DNA from: JACCZX01 sp963801035
Lineage (GTDB): Bacteria; Pseudomonadota; Gammaproteobacteria; Burkholderiales; Burkholderiaceae_F
DNA length: 64,000 nucleotides
Assembly: GCA_963801035.1 (NCBI GenBank)
Contig: CAWDDF010000003.1
Location: 814,448-878,447, forward strand
Direction of reading: 5' to 3'
The translations under genes were made by a program, and so were the position numbers. Numbering within the stretch: position 1 is the first letter of the stretch; every line of letters begins with the position of its first letter. Under the pieces are notes generated by a model. That model was not told the DNA's origin, did no database searches, and saw only the letters and a program-made list of their open reading frames with translations. Of the stretch, positions 44,155 to 54,010 are shown in pieces.

Positions 44155-46196
44155 GCTCCAGCTCATCAAGCCACACGCGCGCACTGCCATCTGACGGCGC
44201 CCTCCAATCGCCGCGTGGCGACAGACTTCCACCCGACACGACCTTCGGCCCGTTCGGTAGCGCGGATCGCTTGTACTGGCTGATTTCGAAGAAGCGATAC
44301 AGAAAAACGGCGAGCCACTTCTTGATGTCGGCGAGCGAGTAGGCGTGTTTGGCCTCGTCGGGAAAGTGCGGTGGCCAGAGTCCGTGCGCGGTATTGCGCC
44401 ACGCGTGCCAGGCGAGAAAGGCCACTTTCGACGGCCGCAGCCCGTAGCGTGTGATGTAGTACAGATGAAAGTCCTGCAGCTCGTAGGGCCCGACCTTGGA
44501 CTGCGTGCTTTGCATGTTTCCGTCATCAGCATCTGACGGTATGAGCTCCGGCGAAATTTCAGTGTTCAGAATCGAAAGCAGCGTCCTGGAGGCAGCGTCA
44601 TCGAATTGATTCGTCTTGACGACCCAGCGCACCAGGTACTGAATCAGTGTCTTGGCCACGGAGCCGTTGACGTTGTAATGGCTCATGTGATCGCCGACGC
44701 CGTAGGTACACCATCCAAGCGCGAGTTCAGACAAATCGCCGGTGCCGAGCACGAACGCTTTTCGTTGATTGGCCAAGCGAAACAAAAAGTCGGTGCGCAA
44801 ACCTGCCTGCACGTTCTCGAACGTGACGTCATATACGCGTTCGCCTTTAGCGAACGGATGGCCAATCTGTTCGAGCATCAGCCGGGCTGCGGGCTTGATG
44901 TCGATCTCTTCAGCCTGTCACACCCAGCGCGTTCATCAGCTGCCAGGCGTTCGACTTCGTGCCCTCTGACGTTGCAAACCCCGGCATCGTGAAGCCCAGA
45001 ATATTCTTGCGCGGCAGCCCGAGAACATCGAACGTCTTTGCGGCCACGATCAACGCGTGTGTCGAGTCGAGTCCTCCCGAAACGCCAATGACAATGCGCT
45101 CGCCATTGGTCACCTGCATTCGCTTCATCAGGCCCTGCACCTGGATGTTGAAGGCCTCGTAGCAATCCTTGTCGAGCTTCGCTTCGCTATCGGGCACGTA
45201 GGGAAAGCGGTCGATCTTGCGTTCCAATCCCGCATCGTCGAAGGTCGGCTTGTGCTCGAACTCGATTCGTCTGAACGCGGTCTCGGGGTGACCGACAGCG
45301 GCTGCAGCGTTGTTGAATGTCGGCGTCCGCATGCGTTCGAGCCGAAGTCGCTCGACATCGATATCCGCCACCGCCATCTGGCTTTTCAGTGGGAACCGTT
45401 CAGTGCATGCGAGCTCCGCGCCCAGCTCATGGATGGTGGCTTGCCCGTCCCATGCGAGGTCGGTGGTGCTTTCGCCAGGCCCTGCAGCCGAATAGATGTA
45501 AGCGGCGCTGCACCGTACCGATTGCGAAGCGCACAGCATGGCGCGTTCGTCCGCTTTGCCAATCACGACGTTGGACGCCGAAAGGTTGCAAAGAATCAAT
45601 GCGCCAGCGAGTGCTCCATCGATTGAAGGTGGAGTCGCGGCCCAGAAGTCCTCGCAGATTTCGATGTGGAAGACAAAATCAGCGAGATCGGACGCCGCAA
45701 AAATCAGGTCGGTGCCAAATGGTGCGGTCTGACCCGCCAATCGCACGTCCAGACCCGAAATGCCAAAGCCGGGGGCGAACCATCGGTTTTCGTAATACTC
45801 GCGGTAGTTCGGCAGGAATGATTTTGGTGTGACGCCGAGGATCTTGCCGCGAGCAATGGCGACACCGCAGTTATACAAACGACCATTGCGGCGAACCGGC
45901 GCGCCGACGATGAACACCGGGCGCAGGCGTTGTGAGGCTTCAAGCAATTGTGCGATGGCGGCCTCGACCGCATCGAGCAGCGCATCCTGCAACAACAGAT
46001 CATCGATTGCGTAGGCGCTGATGCCGAGCTCCGGGAACAACATCAGATCGACGCTTCGGGCTTCTCCTTCATGCATCAATGCCAGCGTCTCCTGCGCATT
46101 GGCTTTCGGATCGCCTACGCAGATGCGTGGCGTGCAGGCGGCCACGCGCACAAATCCCTGGCGGTGGAACGAAAAGAAGTTGTCCCCGGCTGGCAT
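44123..46196 (-). pseudogene. nadE: Glutamine-dependent NAD+ synthetase, frame broken near 44915
   Basis: A ~690-residue two-domain enzyme. The N-terminal nitrilase-type glutaminase has Glu in LMLFPELGISAYAI, Lys in VTPKSFLPNYREYYE and Cys in HIEICEDFWAATPP. The C-terminal synthetase starts with IVIGVSGGLDSTHALIVA, the PP-loop. The first frame ends in LMNALGVTG at a stop (44910). One base off, AEEIDIKPAARLMLEQIGHP continues and runs to 44123 with VLGTGDLSELALGWCTYGVG and QSKVGPYELQDFHLYYITRY. Both halves are highly conserved, so only a single indel separates them from an intact gene. NAD synthesis is normally essential, so this is either a sequence error or a redundant copy. Confidence 0.88.
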
Positions 46197-46327
46197 CGGA
46201 AGTTCTCGACTGCTCTAAGGAAATAAAACGAGCATATAGCGCATCGGCCCGGGTACGAGGTGCGGCACCTACGCGGTGCGCAGCCCGAGCACGTCGGCAA
46301 GCTCGTCGCGCAACCTGACGCGATTAA

Positions 46328-46570
46328 TCAATTGCCGTAACGATAGAGCCCCTTCAGCTCATTCAGCACGCCAGTCACGCGGTCCATAGCGGAGTTCTGT
46401 GCGTCGAAGTTCGCGATGGTGACCCAATTGCCCTCGACAAGTGCGTCCACGTTGAAGCCTGCGCTCAGTGGCTGGGCCGGACACACACGCAGACCGGTTA
46501 TGGAATTGACTTGGACGAATGCACCAGCGGCACCGCTAAGCCAACCCTTGTCGACAACTAATGCGCTCAT
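46328..46570 (-). CDS. Small protein of unknown function
   Basis: 80 residues. AAAGGGA lies 6 bases before ATG 46570, a good initiation site. The sequence (GWLSGAAGAFVQVNSITGLR, then LVEGNWVTIANFDAQNSAMD) looks like a small beta-barrel or beta-sheet domain, with VQVNSITGLRV and WVTIANF strands and a C-terminal helix. There is no signal peptide or TM segment. A phage-like or SH3-like fold is possible, but no family is recognised. It is divergent from the SMP-30 gene, with its own leader. Confidence 0.55.
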   Translation of the reverse strand: MSALVVDKGWLSGAAGAFVQVNSITGLRVCPAQPLSAGFNVDALVEGNWVTIANFDAQNSAMDRVTGVLNELKGLYRYGN

Positions 46571-46754
46571 GTTGATCCCTTTGTTAAGGGCCGAGCGTAC
46601 GCTGGCTCCGGCGAGGTGATCGAAGTGACCAGCGGCGGTTTACACCTCGATTCGTCAAGCACCGATACACATGCCGCAGGCCACGTCCTGTAAAGGCAAA
46701 TCCGATATCGTTCAGGTCTTTGATCCAAAACAAAACAAGAACGGGAGGCAGAAC

Positions 46755-47870
46755 ATGCAATCGCAACATCAGAGCGAGCGTCGCCAAATTCTCAAGGCCG
46801 CTGCTGGAGCCGGTCTAACCACGCTCGCGGGCTCAGCCATCGCGCAAGCGTTCGATTTCAAGCCGAATCAACGTTACCCCGATCCTTCGGTTCAGATTCT
46901 CGATCCGAGCTTCACCCGGTACCGCATCTACAGCAGCACGGTGGAGCAGGTCGCTACCGGCATGCGATGGGCCGAAGGTCCGGTGTACTTTCCCGGCGCG
47001 GGAGCCGGCGCGCCGGGCTACGTGCTCGTGAGCGACATTCCCAACAATTGCATCATGAAGTTCGACGAGAAGAGCGGGAAGTTCACTGTCTTCCGCTCCA
47101 ATGCGAACTACGCTAACGGCAATACACGCGATCGCCAGGGCCGTCTTGTCACCTGCGAGCACTCGGTGACGCGCCGAGTGACACGCACCGAGCGCGACGG
47201 CAAGATCACCGTGTTGGCAGACAGCTTCGAGGGCAAGCGACTGAACGCTCCGAACGACATCGTCGTCAAGTCAGACGACAGCCTCTGGTTCACCGATCCG
47301 CTGTTCGGCATCAATGGGGAATGGGAAGGTTCACGCGCGAAGCCCGAGCAGGCGACAACCAACGTCTACCGGATAGGAACCGACGGAAAGGTCACTGCCG
47401 TGATCACCGACATCGTCAACCCCAACGGCCTCGCATTCTCACCCGACGAGAAGAAGCTGTACGTCGTTGAATGGCGCGGCACGCCCAACCGGAGTATCTG
47501 GAGCTTCGACGTCAATGCCGACGGCACAGTCACCAACAAGACCAAGCTGATCGACGCGGCCGATCAAGGCGCACTCGACGGATTCAAGGTCGACCGGGAT
47601 GGCAACCTGTGGTGCGGCTGGGGCAGCAACGGCGCTCTCAATGCGGAACCGGCCGACGTCGGCGGTCGCAAGGTATTCCAGCTGCGCGGCAAATCGGAAG
47701 ATCTCGACGGCGTGATGGTCTTCAATTCCACGGGCAAGGCGATCGCGCACATACGCCTACCGGAGCGGTGCGCAAATCTGTGTTTCGGCGGGCCGAAAAA
47801 CAACCGGCTGTACATGGCGAGTTGCCACTCGCTGTACGCGCTGTATGTGGAAGCACACGGCGCTGTCTAA
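46755..47870 (+). CDS. SMP-30/gluconolactonase family protein, Tat-exported
   Basis: 371 residues from ATG 46755, with GGGAGG 6 bases upstream; an in-frame extension to 46671 is ignored. The N-terminus has a twin-arginine-type signal (SERRQILKAAAGAGLTTLA, cleavage near AIAQAF). The mature six-bladed beta propeller is marked by MRWAEGPVYFPGAG (metal-binding Glu), LNAPNDIVVKSDDSLWFTDP, NPNGLAFSPDEKKLYVVEW and GALDGFKVDRDGNLWCGW, with the Asn and Asp of the calcium or zinc site. It probably hydrolyses sugar lactones in the periplasm. The aldo-keto reductase gene follows 38 bases downstream and may be co-transcribed. Confidence 0.9.
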   Translation: MQSQHQSERRQILKAAAGAGLTTLAGSAIAQAFDFKPNQRYPDPSVQILDPSFTRYRIYSSTVEQVATGMRWAEGPVYFPGAGAGAPGYVLVSDIPNNCIMKFDEKSGKFTVFRSNANYANGNTRDRQGRLVTCEHSVTRRVTRTERDGKITVLADSFEGKRLNAPNDIVVKSDDSLWFTDPLFGINGEWEGSRAKPEQATTNVYRIGTDGKVTAVITDIVNPNGLAFSPDEKKLYVVEWRGTPNRSIWSFDVNADGTVTNKTKLIDAADQGALDGFKVDRDGNLWCGWGSNGALNAEPADVGGRKVFQLRGKSEDLDGVMVFNSTGKAIAHIRLPERCANLCFGGPKNNRLYMASCHSLYALYVEAHGAV

Positions 47871-47908
47871 CCGCGAGCTGCGCATCCACTTTCCTTTGAC
47901 CTTCAACG

Positions 47909-48934
47909 ATGTCCGCTAAAAGCCACAAGCGCCCTTCTTACCGCACCCTCGGCAACAGCCAACTCAAGGTGTCGCCGTTGTGCGTCGGCGCCATGATGTT
48001 TGGAGACCAGACCGACGAGCCGGTGGCGCGCGAGATCGTGGCGCATGCGCGCGACCACGGAGTCAATTTCATCGACACCGCCGACGTTTATTCGAACGGC
48101 AAGTCCGAGTCGATGGTGGGTGCATTGCTCGAGTCGCAGCGTGACGACTGGGTACTTGCCACCAAGGTGGGCAACAAGATGTCGGAGCGGCCGAACGAGT
48201 CGCAGTACTCGCGCACGTGGGTCTTGCGCGAATGCGACGCGAGCCTGAAGCGGCTGGCCACCGACTGGATCGATATCTACTACATGCACCGCGACTTCAC
48301 CAACAAGCCTCTCGAGGAGCCGCTTCGCGCGATCGATGCACTGTTGCGCGCCGGCAAGATCCGCTACTGGGGCGTGAGCAACTTTCGCGGCTGGCGCATC
48401 GCGGAAGCTGTTTACACAGCGCGCGCACTCAACATGCCCGCACCGATTGTCTGCCAGCCGTACTACAACCTGCTCAACCGGCAGCCTGAGGTGGAGGTTC
48501 TGCCGGCGTGCGAACACCTCGGTCTCGGCGTCGTACCGTACAGCCCGATCGCGCGCGGTGTGCTCAGCGGCAAGTACGCGCCCGGCAGCAAGCCAGCCGA
48601 AGGCACGCGCGCCGGGCGCGGTGACAAGCGCATGATGGAAACCGAGTTTCGCGAAGAGTCGTTGCGAGTCGCGCAAAAGCTCGCCGAGCATTGCGCGCGC
48701 AAAGGTGTGGCGCTGTCGCACTTCGCTACCGCATGGGTACTGGCGCACCGCGCAGTGAGCGCGGTGATCGCCGGTCCGCGCACCTTCGAACAATGGAAGG
48801 AATACTTTTTCGCCCTCGATTGCGAGATCACGCCCGAGGATGAAGCGCTCGTCGATTCACTCGTAAGCCCCGGCCATCCGTCGACACCGGGCTACAACGA
48901 TCCGTCATATCCGTTGGAGCAACGACGGTCCTAA
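47909..48934 (+). CDS. Aldo-keto reductase
   Basis: 341 residues, typical for AKR (general stress/YajO-like) enzymes. The N-terminal YRTLGNSQLKVSPLCVGAMM is followed by the catalytic tetrad: Asp and Tyr in FIDTADVYSNGKSE, Lys in LATKVGNKM and His in IYYMHRDFTNKP. The NADPH-binding C-terminal part has WGVSNFRGWRIAEAV, PYYNLLNRQPEVE and VVPYSPIARGVLSGKY. It reduces aldehydes or ketones in the cytosol. Its last codons (YNDPSYPLEQRRS) form part of a 56-base segment that recurs at 56365-56421. Confidence 0.93.
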   Translation: MSAKSHKRPSYRTLGNSQLKVSPLCVGAMMFGDQTDEPVAREIVAHARDHGVNFIDTADVYSNGKSESMVGALLESQRDDWVLATKVGNKMSERPNESQYSRTWVLRECDASLKRLATDWIDIYYMHRDFTNKPLEEPLRAIDALLRAGKIRYWGVSNFRGWRIAEAVYTARALNMPAPIVCQPYYNLLNRQPEVEVLPACEHLGLGVVPYSPIARGVLSGKYAPGSKPAEGTRAGRGDKRMMETEFREESLRVAQKLAEHCARKGVALSHFATAWVLAHRAVSAVIAGPRTFEQWKEYFFALDCEITPEDEALVDSLVSPGHPSTPGYNDPSYPLEQRRS

Positions 48935-48953
48935 GGCCTTCGACTCTTGGCAG
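48898..48953. repeat. Left copy of degenerate direct repeat (AKR 3' end plus trace of MFS 3' end)
   Basis: This stretch covers the last codons of the aldo-keto reductase plus about 19 bases. It aligns with 56365-56421 at roughly 80 percent by eye, sharing ATATCCGTT, AACGACGGTCCTA and GACTCTTGG. It bounds a 7.4-kb accessory stretch on the left. Confidence 0.6.
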
Positions 48954-49038
48954 TGACCAAGATCGCCGAAAGCAAAGAGGAATCAGCAGTTCGAGAGTCC
49001 ACTATGGGTGGCGAGTAGACTTACGCCAGCCACTACCA

Positions 49039-49419
49039 ATGGACACAAACATGAAACTGATTGCAATTTGCGCCGTAACTGCATTGACGTTGCTTACCGG
49101 ATCGGCTTACGCCCAGACGAATGCTGCCAAGACGAACAGCAGCGATCCCATCGTGCAGGAGCGGATGAAGAAAAAAGATGCGAACGAGGTCTACAAGAAA
49201 TCTGTCGCGGCCGCTTCCAAGGAACGGGACGCCAAAGTGAAGGCAGCAGTCGATTCGGCGGTCGCAGACGCACAGAAAACCGGCAAAGATCCGATCGTCG
49301 CCAAGCGCAACGCTACATCTGAAGCTAAAAAGATGACCAAAGCCGACTACGACGCCGCCGTGAGCGCTGCGAAGAAGCAGCGTGATGCGGCTTACGCTGC
49401 TGCTGCAGTCAAGTCTTGA
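49039..49419 (+). CDS. Small exported lysine/alanine-rich protein
   Basis: 126 residues. A signal peptide (MKLIAICAVTALTLLTGSAYAQ, from an inner Met at 49051) is followed by a highly charged, helix-forming mature part rich in Ala, Lys and Asp: ERMKKKDANEVYKKSVAAAS, KERDAKVKAAVDSAVADAQ and DYDAAVSAAKKQRDAAYAAA. It has no cysteines. It is likely periplasmic, with a coiled or extended helical structure, and its function is unknown. It is the first gene inside the repeat-bounded segment after the aldo-keto reductase. Confidence 0.65.
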   Translation: MDTNMKLIAICAVTALTLLTGSAYAQTNAAKTNSSDPIVQERMKKKDANEVYKKSVAAASKERDAKVKAAVDSAVADAQKTGKDPIVAKRNATSEAKKMTKADYDAAVSAAKKQRDAAYAAAAVKS

Positions 49420-49462
49420 TATATCGAGTCGCGCGCGCTCCTCAGCGCGCGCACTCAGCCTG

Positions 49463-49569
49463 GTTTCTGATTTCTGGGCAGAAACGCGGCCACGACACCC
49501 AGCAGCGGCAGATACGCAATCGTGTGGTAAACGATCCGGCGTATCCGTTGGAGAAACGACGCGCCTAGG
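49463..49569. repeat. Scar of MFS 3' end joined to AKR 3' end
   Basis: Bases 49463-49531 match the 3' end of the MFS gene (56405-56472; shared GGGCAGAAACGCGGCCACGA and CCCAGCAGCGGCAGATACGC). Bases 49532-49569 match the aldo-keto reductase 3' end (CGATCCGGCGTATCCGTTGG, then GAAACGAC). The order is reversed relative to the two outer copies. The remaining 49570-49809 spacer holds no gene. Confidence 0.6.
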
Positions 49570-49809
49570 GCCGCCGTTTCACACCGGTTGTGGCACCACG
49601 CGCAGGTACTTCTTCACCGCCTGCCAGCCGCGCGTCATCGGTGCCAGTCAGACTGTGCGCCCAGCGCGTCCTAACTTAATCGCGTCATCCTCAAACCACT
49701 CTTCCATCTTTGTCGATAGTATTTTTCGACAGTGGCTGGGCCGGCGCGCCTGCATGCTGAGCTTCAGATCCATGATGCCGGCGCGAGGGATCACATTCGG
49801 ACGATTGCG

Positions 49810-52086
49810 ATGGAAAGAAGCGTAGAACAGGTGGCTGTCAGCCGCATCGCCAAGTCCAAGCCCGAAATCCTGAATGCGTTGCGGATGGCGGCGATCGGAG
49901 TTCCGCTTGCCGCCGAGACCGATAACGAACGACTGCAGCGCCGACTGCGCGCCAAAGCCGACCTGACGCGCAACGAAGCCGAGGCGATCAGCGAGAGGAT
50001 TTGCTCGGTGGCACGACACCCGGCTGCGCGCGCGATGTCGCTCGCCAGGCCCGGGAGGGCCAGAGCCATTGTCGGAAACACGATTGACTTTGTCGGCGTC
50101 TCGTTCCTGGAGCAAGGCGTCAACGCTGCGAAAGCCGTGGCGCGTATCGCGTTTTCAGATGGTCGTCCGCAGGGAACGGGCTTCATGGTTTCTGACCGAT
50201 TGTTCCTCACCAACCATCATGTCATTCGCTCGGCACAGGCCGCGCGGCAGTTTCACCTCGAGTTCGGCTACGAGCTGGACTACACGCGGCAACCGAAAGC
50301 GATCAGCCGTTATCAGCTCGATCCCGACACGTTGTTCATATCCGATTCCGTCGAAGGTCTCGACTACACACTCGTTGCGGTCGGCGAGCGGGTCAACGGA
50401 TCCGCGTCGCTGAGCAGCTTCGGATATTGCGGGCTATCAAGCGCCAACGACAAACACGCGCTGGGAGAGACAGCCAACATCATTCAGCATCCCGATGGCC
50501 GGTACAAGGAAGTCGTGTTGCGTGAGAACCGGCTGGTTGCCCGCTTGGATGTCGTGCTGCATTACGCCGCCGACACGCAGCCCGGTGCCTCCGGGTCGCC
50601 GGTGTTCAACAACGAGTGGCAAGTCATCGCCCTGCATCACTGGGGCGGGCCATGGCGCCAACGGGTCGACGAAACTGGCCGCGAGCTGGAAATCGCGGTC
50701 AACGAAGGAATTCGAATCAGCGCGATTGCGAACGATCTCCGGAGGAGGTTGCCTGATTTATCGTCTCATCACAGGCGCTTGATCGAAGAGTTGCTTGCGC
50801 TGGGCGAGAGTGGGGTGCGTACACCCATTCACGTTGCCACCACTGATCGCCCGGCAACGGCGGCAACGGTAGGCGCCGATGGCTCGATCACCTGGACGGT
50901 GCCGATTGAAATCTCGGTGCGGGTGCCGATGCTGCAACCGCCGGCAATAAGCCCTGCAATCACTTCGATCGATGAGCCGATCGCTGAAGATGGCGGTGAA
51001 GCGAAGGTCAAGCCTAGTGCGAACTATGACGACCGCTCGGGCTACAAGCCGAGGTTCATCAGCGGACGCACGATTCCTTTGCCGAAACTGTCCGCGGCAC
51101 AACGAGCGATCGCGGCGCCCAACAAGCAGGCGGGTCCGCGCAATGATCCGTTCGAGTTGAAGTATCACCACTTCAGCATCGTGATGAACGCCAAGCGGCG
51201 CCTTGCATTCTTCACCGCGTGCAACATTAGCGGCGCAACGGCCAAGCACGTGAATCGCGAAACCGGTGCAGTGACGCCATTGCCAGCGGACGATCCGAAC
51301 CTGGAGAGCCTGTGGGCAGCCTCGGAAGGCGCGGAGGCCAGCGAAACCTGGTACGACGAGCCGCGCCTGGATCCGAAGCACTACGCGGGCAAAGAAATCT
51401 ACGACAAGCAGATCGTCGCCGGCTTCCCGGACCCACGAAGCGCAGGCCGAACGCTACGCATGTTCCAGCGCGGTCACCTGGTGCGGCGCATGGATCCGGC
51501 GTGGGGTTCGAACAAGCAGGCCTTGTTGGCCGATGCAGACACGTTTCACTGGACCAACTGTTCGCCCCAAGTCGGGTTCTTCAACATGGGCCGCGCCCGT
51601 CCTTCATTACCGAAGTCAGGCGGTGGGATGCTGTGGCGGGCGATCGAAAACTACGTGCTGCTTAACGCGGTTGCCGACGATCTACGGGTCAGTTGCTTTA
51701 CCGGCCCCGTGTTCCGCTCGAACGACCGCAAGTTTCGCGGCGTTCAAGTGCCCGCCGAATTCTGGAAGGTCGTTGCGTGGCGAGACAAAGGCACTTTGCG
51801 CTCGCTCGCGATGATTGCAAATCAGAAGAAAGTGATCGAGGTCTGGCCCGAAGCGCTCGACGGCAGAGAAGAGTTCGGCGCGCCCGATGAGCTAGACAAG
51901 GTAGAAGATTTTCTAACGACGGTCGCCGACATAGAGAAGGCGACGGGTCTGGACTTCGGGGATGAAGTCAGAGATGCCGACATCAACGAAGGCGCGGAGA
52001 ATCGCCGCAGAGTCGCATCACTAGAAGACATCAGGCTGCAGAAGCGCGCCGGAGCGAGCAAGCGGCGGGAGCGGGAAACGGTTTGA
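49810..52086 (+). CDS. Trypsin-like serine protease fused to a NUC1-type DNA/RNA non-specific endonuclease
   Basis: 758 residues from ATG 49810; GTG 49732 would add 26. Residues ~1-105 are helical and unassigned. Residues ~110-320 are a V8/trypsin-like protease with His137 (LTNHHVIRS), Asp185 (GLDYTLVAVG) and Ser261 (QPGASGSPVFNNEW). A Pro-rich linker (~345-430) leads to a beta-beta-alpha-metal nuclease of the EndoG/Serratia type: YHHFSIVMNAKRRLAFFTAC, QRGHLVRRMDPAWG with His556, and FHWTNCSPQVGFFN with metal-ligand Asn583. The family's DRGH motif is QRGH here. There is no signal peptide or TM segment, so it is probably cytosolic. A protease-controlled nuclease, such as in defence or self-killing, is inference. 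Confidence 0.85.
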   Translation: MERSVEQVAVSRIAKSKPEILNALRMAAIGVPLAAETDNERLQRRLRAKADLTRNEAEAISERICSVARHPAARAMSLARPGRARAIVGNTIDFVGVSFLEQGVNAAKAVARIAFSDGRPQGTGFMVSDRLFLTNHHVIRSAQAARQFHLEFGYELDYTRQPKAISRYQLDPDTLFISDSVEGLDYTLVAVGERVNGSASLSSFGYCGLSSANDKHALGETANIIQHPDGRYKEVVLRENRLVARLDVVLHYAADTQPGASGSPVFNNEWQVIALHHWGGPWRQRVDETGRELEIAVNEGIRISAIANDLRRRLPDLSSHHRRLIEELLALGESGVRTPIHVATTDRPATAATVGADGSITWTVPIEISVRVPMLQPPAISPAITSIDEPIAEDGGEAKVKPSANYDDRSGYKPRFISGRTIPLPKLSAAQRAIAAPNKQAGPRNDPFELKYHHFSIVMNAKRRLAFFTACNISGATAKHVNRETGAVTPLPADDPNLESLWAASEGAEASETWYDEPRLDPKHYAGKEIYDKQIVAGFPDPRSAGRTLRMFQRGHLVRRMDPAWGSNKQALLADADTFHWTNCSPQVGFFNMGRARPSLPKSGGGMLWRAIENYVLLNAVADDLRVSCFTGPVFRSNDRKFRGVQVPAEFWKVVAWRDKGTLRSLAMIANQKKVIEVWPEALDGREEFGAPDELDKVEDFLTTVADIEKATGLDFGDEVRDADINEGAENRRRVASLEDIRLQKRAGASKRRERETV

Positions 52087-52166
52087 GCTGACCAGATCCG
52101 CACGAGACAACCCGGCAGGACGGATTCGGTTACAGTTCCAAGCAGTCGCAGTCGAGGGAGACGCGG

Positions 52167-53981
52167 ATGAAAAAGCAATTCCCACGCACCGATGTGCGCG
52201 GTGTCGCGATGGCCTTGGCGCTCGCTGGCCTGTTCGGCTCGGCCAACCTGGTGGCGAGCAGCGGCGTCGAGCCCTCCGGGCGCGCGACGTATGACCCGCT
52301 GCTCGACGCCCAGGGCAATGTGTGCGCCCCAGCCGTCGCCGGACGTCCACCCTTGCTTCAGAAGCTGATCCTCGCGCAGACCGAGACCAAGCCCTTCAAG
52401 CCGCAGCCGATGCAGGCTGCGGGCGGCGACGTGCCGCTGTACGACAACCTCGGCACGCTGTCCTTCAAGGTGGGAACGCGCAACGCGAAGGCGCAGGCCT
52501 ACTTCGACCAGGGCATGCGCTGGGCTTTCGGGTTCAATCACGCCGAGGCGCAGCGCGCCTTCCAGGCCGCGCAGAAAGCAGACCCGAAGCTCGCGATGGC
52601 CTGGTGGGGCGAGGCGCTGGTGCTCGGGCCGAACATCAACGCGCCGATGGTGCCCGAGGCGGTTGCGCCGGCGATGGCCGCGCTTGCCAAGGCAGTCGAA
52701 CTGGCGCCCGGTGCGCCCGCGAAAGATCGTGCGTTGATCGCGGCTCTGCAGAAGCGCTACTCGGCGGACCCGAAGGCCGAGCGCGCCGAGCTCGACGCAG
52801 CCTACGCCGACGCGATGAAGGCCGTGGCCCAGAAGTATCCGCGTGACGACACGATCCTTGCGCTCTACGCCGAGTCCGTGATGGACACGCAGGCCTGGGA
52901 TTACTGGGAGGCGGGGGGCGCGAAACCGAAGGGACGCGCGGCCGAGATGCTCGCTGCGCTGGAGACGGTGCTCGCACGCAATCCGAAACACCCGGGAGCG
53001 ATCCATCTCTACATCCACGCAGTCGAGGCGTCGACGAAGCCCGAGCGCGCGCTGCCACACGCGCGACGACTGGCTGCGTTGATGCCGGGCGCGGGTCACG
53101 TCGTGCACATGCCGGCACACATCTACTACCGCGTCGGCATGTACAAGGAGTCGCTGGACATCAACAAGCGTGCGATGGCTGTCGACGAGCAGTACTTCAA
53201 GACCTCGCCCTCGGACCCGATGTACAAGTCGGCCTACTACCCGCACAACATCCACTTCGTGCTGGTCTCTGCGCAGATGGGCGGCGACGGCCCGACTGCA
53301 CTCGATGCGGCCGCCAAGCTCGACGCGTCGCTGCCCGACGCGGCGGTCGCGCAGTTCGCGGCGCTGGAACCGATCAAGGCGGCGCCGTACCTCGCGCACG
53401 CGATCTTCAGCGCGCCCGAAGCGATCCTCGCGTTGAAGGCGCCGCCGAAGGAGCAGGCCGTGGTGTCCGCGCTGGCGCACTACGCGCGCGCGCTCGCGTT
53501 CGCGGCAAAGAAGGATGCAGCCGCAGCGCGCCGCGAGATCGACGCCATCGCCGCGATCGAGCAGAAGGCCGACTTCAAGCCGTACGCGGACTTGGCGGTG
53601 CCAGGCAAGGAGATCGTGCAGACCGCGCGCCTGGTGGCGACCGCACGCCTCGCCGACGCGCAGGGCGACCTCGCCGGTGCGGCCAAGGCCTATGAGGAAG
53701 CAGTCGCGATCGAGGATGCGCTCTCCTACATGGAACCGCCGTACTGGTACTACCCGATCCGCCAGTCGCTGGGCTCGGTGTACCTCCGGCAGGGCAAGCT
53801 CGATGCGGCCGAGAAGGCGCTGCGCGATTCGTTGGCGCGCGTGCGCGGCAACGGCTGGGCGCTGGCCGGCCTGGCGGAGGTTTACAAGCGCAAGGGCGAC
53901 GCGAAGGCCGAGAAGTCGGCGCGCCAAGCCTATGCGCGTGCCTGGCTCGGCGGCGCGGCGCCCGACATCGCCCGCTTGTAG
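52167..53981 (+). CDS. Exported TPR-repeat protein
   Basis: 604 residues. An N-terminal hydrophobic segment (GVAMALALAGLFGSANLVAS) suggests a signal peptide. The mature protein is a helical repeat array: AQAYFDQGMRWAFGFNHAEA, AWWGEALVLGPNINAP, LYIHAVEASTKPERALPHAR, HVVHMPAHIYYRVGMYKESL and the C-terminal LGSVYLRQGKLDAAEKALRD. The HMPAHIYYRVG motif recurs as HMPSHIFTRVG in the partial gene at the right edge of the window, so both belong to one family. Function is unknown, probably a periplasmic scaffold. GGGAGACGCGG precedes ATG 52167. Codon use is very GC-biased. Confidence 0.8.
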   Translation: MKKQFPRTDVRGVAMALALAGLFGSANLVASSGVEPSGRATYDPLLDAQGNVCAPAVAGRPPLLQKLILAQTETKPFKPQPMQAAGGDVPLYDNLGTLSFKVGTRNAKAQAYFDQGMRWAFGFNHAEAQRAFQAAQKADPKLAMAWWGEALVLGPNINAPMVPEAVAPAMAALAKAVELAPGAPAKDRALIAALQKRYSADPKAERAELDAAYADAMKAVAQKYPRDDTILALYAESVMDTQAWDYWEAGGAKPKGRAAEMLAALETVLARNPKHPGAIHLYIHAVEASTKPERALPHARRLAALMPGAGHVVHMPAHIYYRVGMYKESLDINKRAMAVDEQYFKTSPSDPMYKSAYYPHNIHFVLVSAQMGGDGPTALDAAAKLDASLPDAAVAQFAALEPIKAAPYLAHAIFSAPEAILALKAPPKEQAVVSALAHYARALAFAAKKDAAAARREIDAIAAIEQKADFKPYADLAVPGKEIVQTARLVATARLADAQGDLAGAAKAYEEAVAIEDALSYMEPPYWYYPIRQSLGSVYLRQGKLDAAEKALRDSLARVRGNGWALAGLAEVYKRKGDAKAEKSARQAYARAWLGGAAPDIARL

Positions 53982-53988
53982 GCGAACC

Positions 53989-54010
53989 GCCCGGCCGATG
54001 CGTACCGGGC
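53989..54010 (+). terminator. Possible stem-loop after the TPR gene
   Basis: GCCCGG (53989-53994) and CCGGGC (54005-54010) pair perfectly across a 10-base loop, 8 bases after the stop. No T-run follows, so its role as a terminator is uncertain. Confidence 0.25.
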
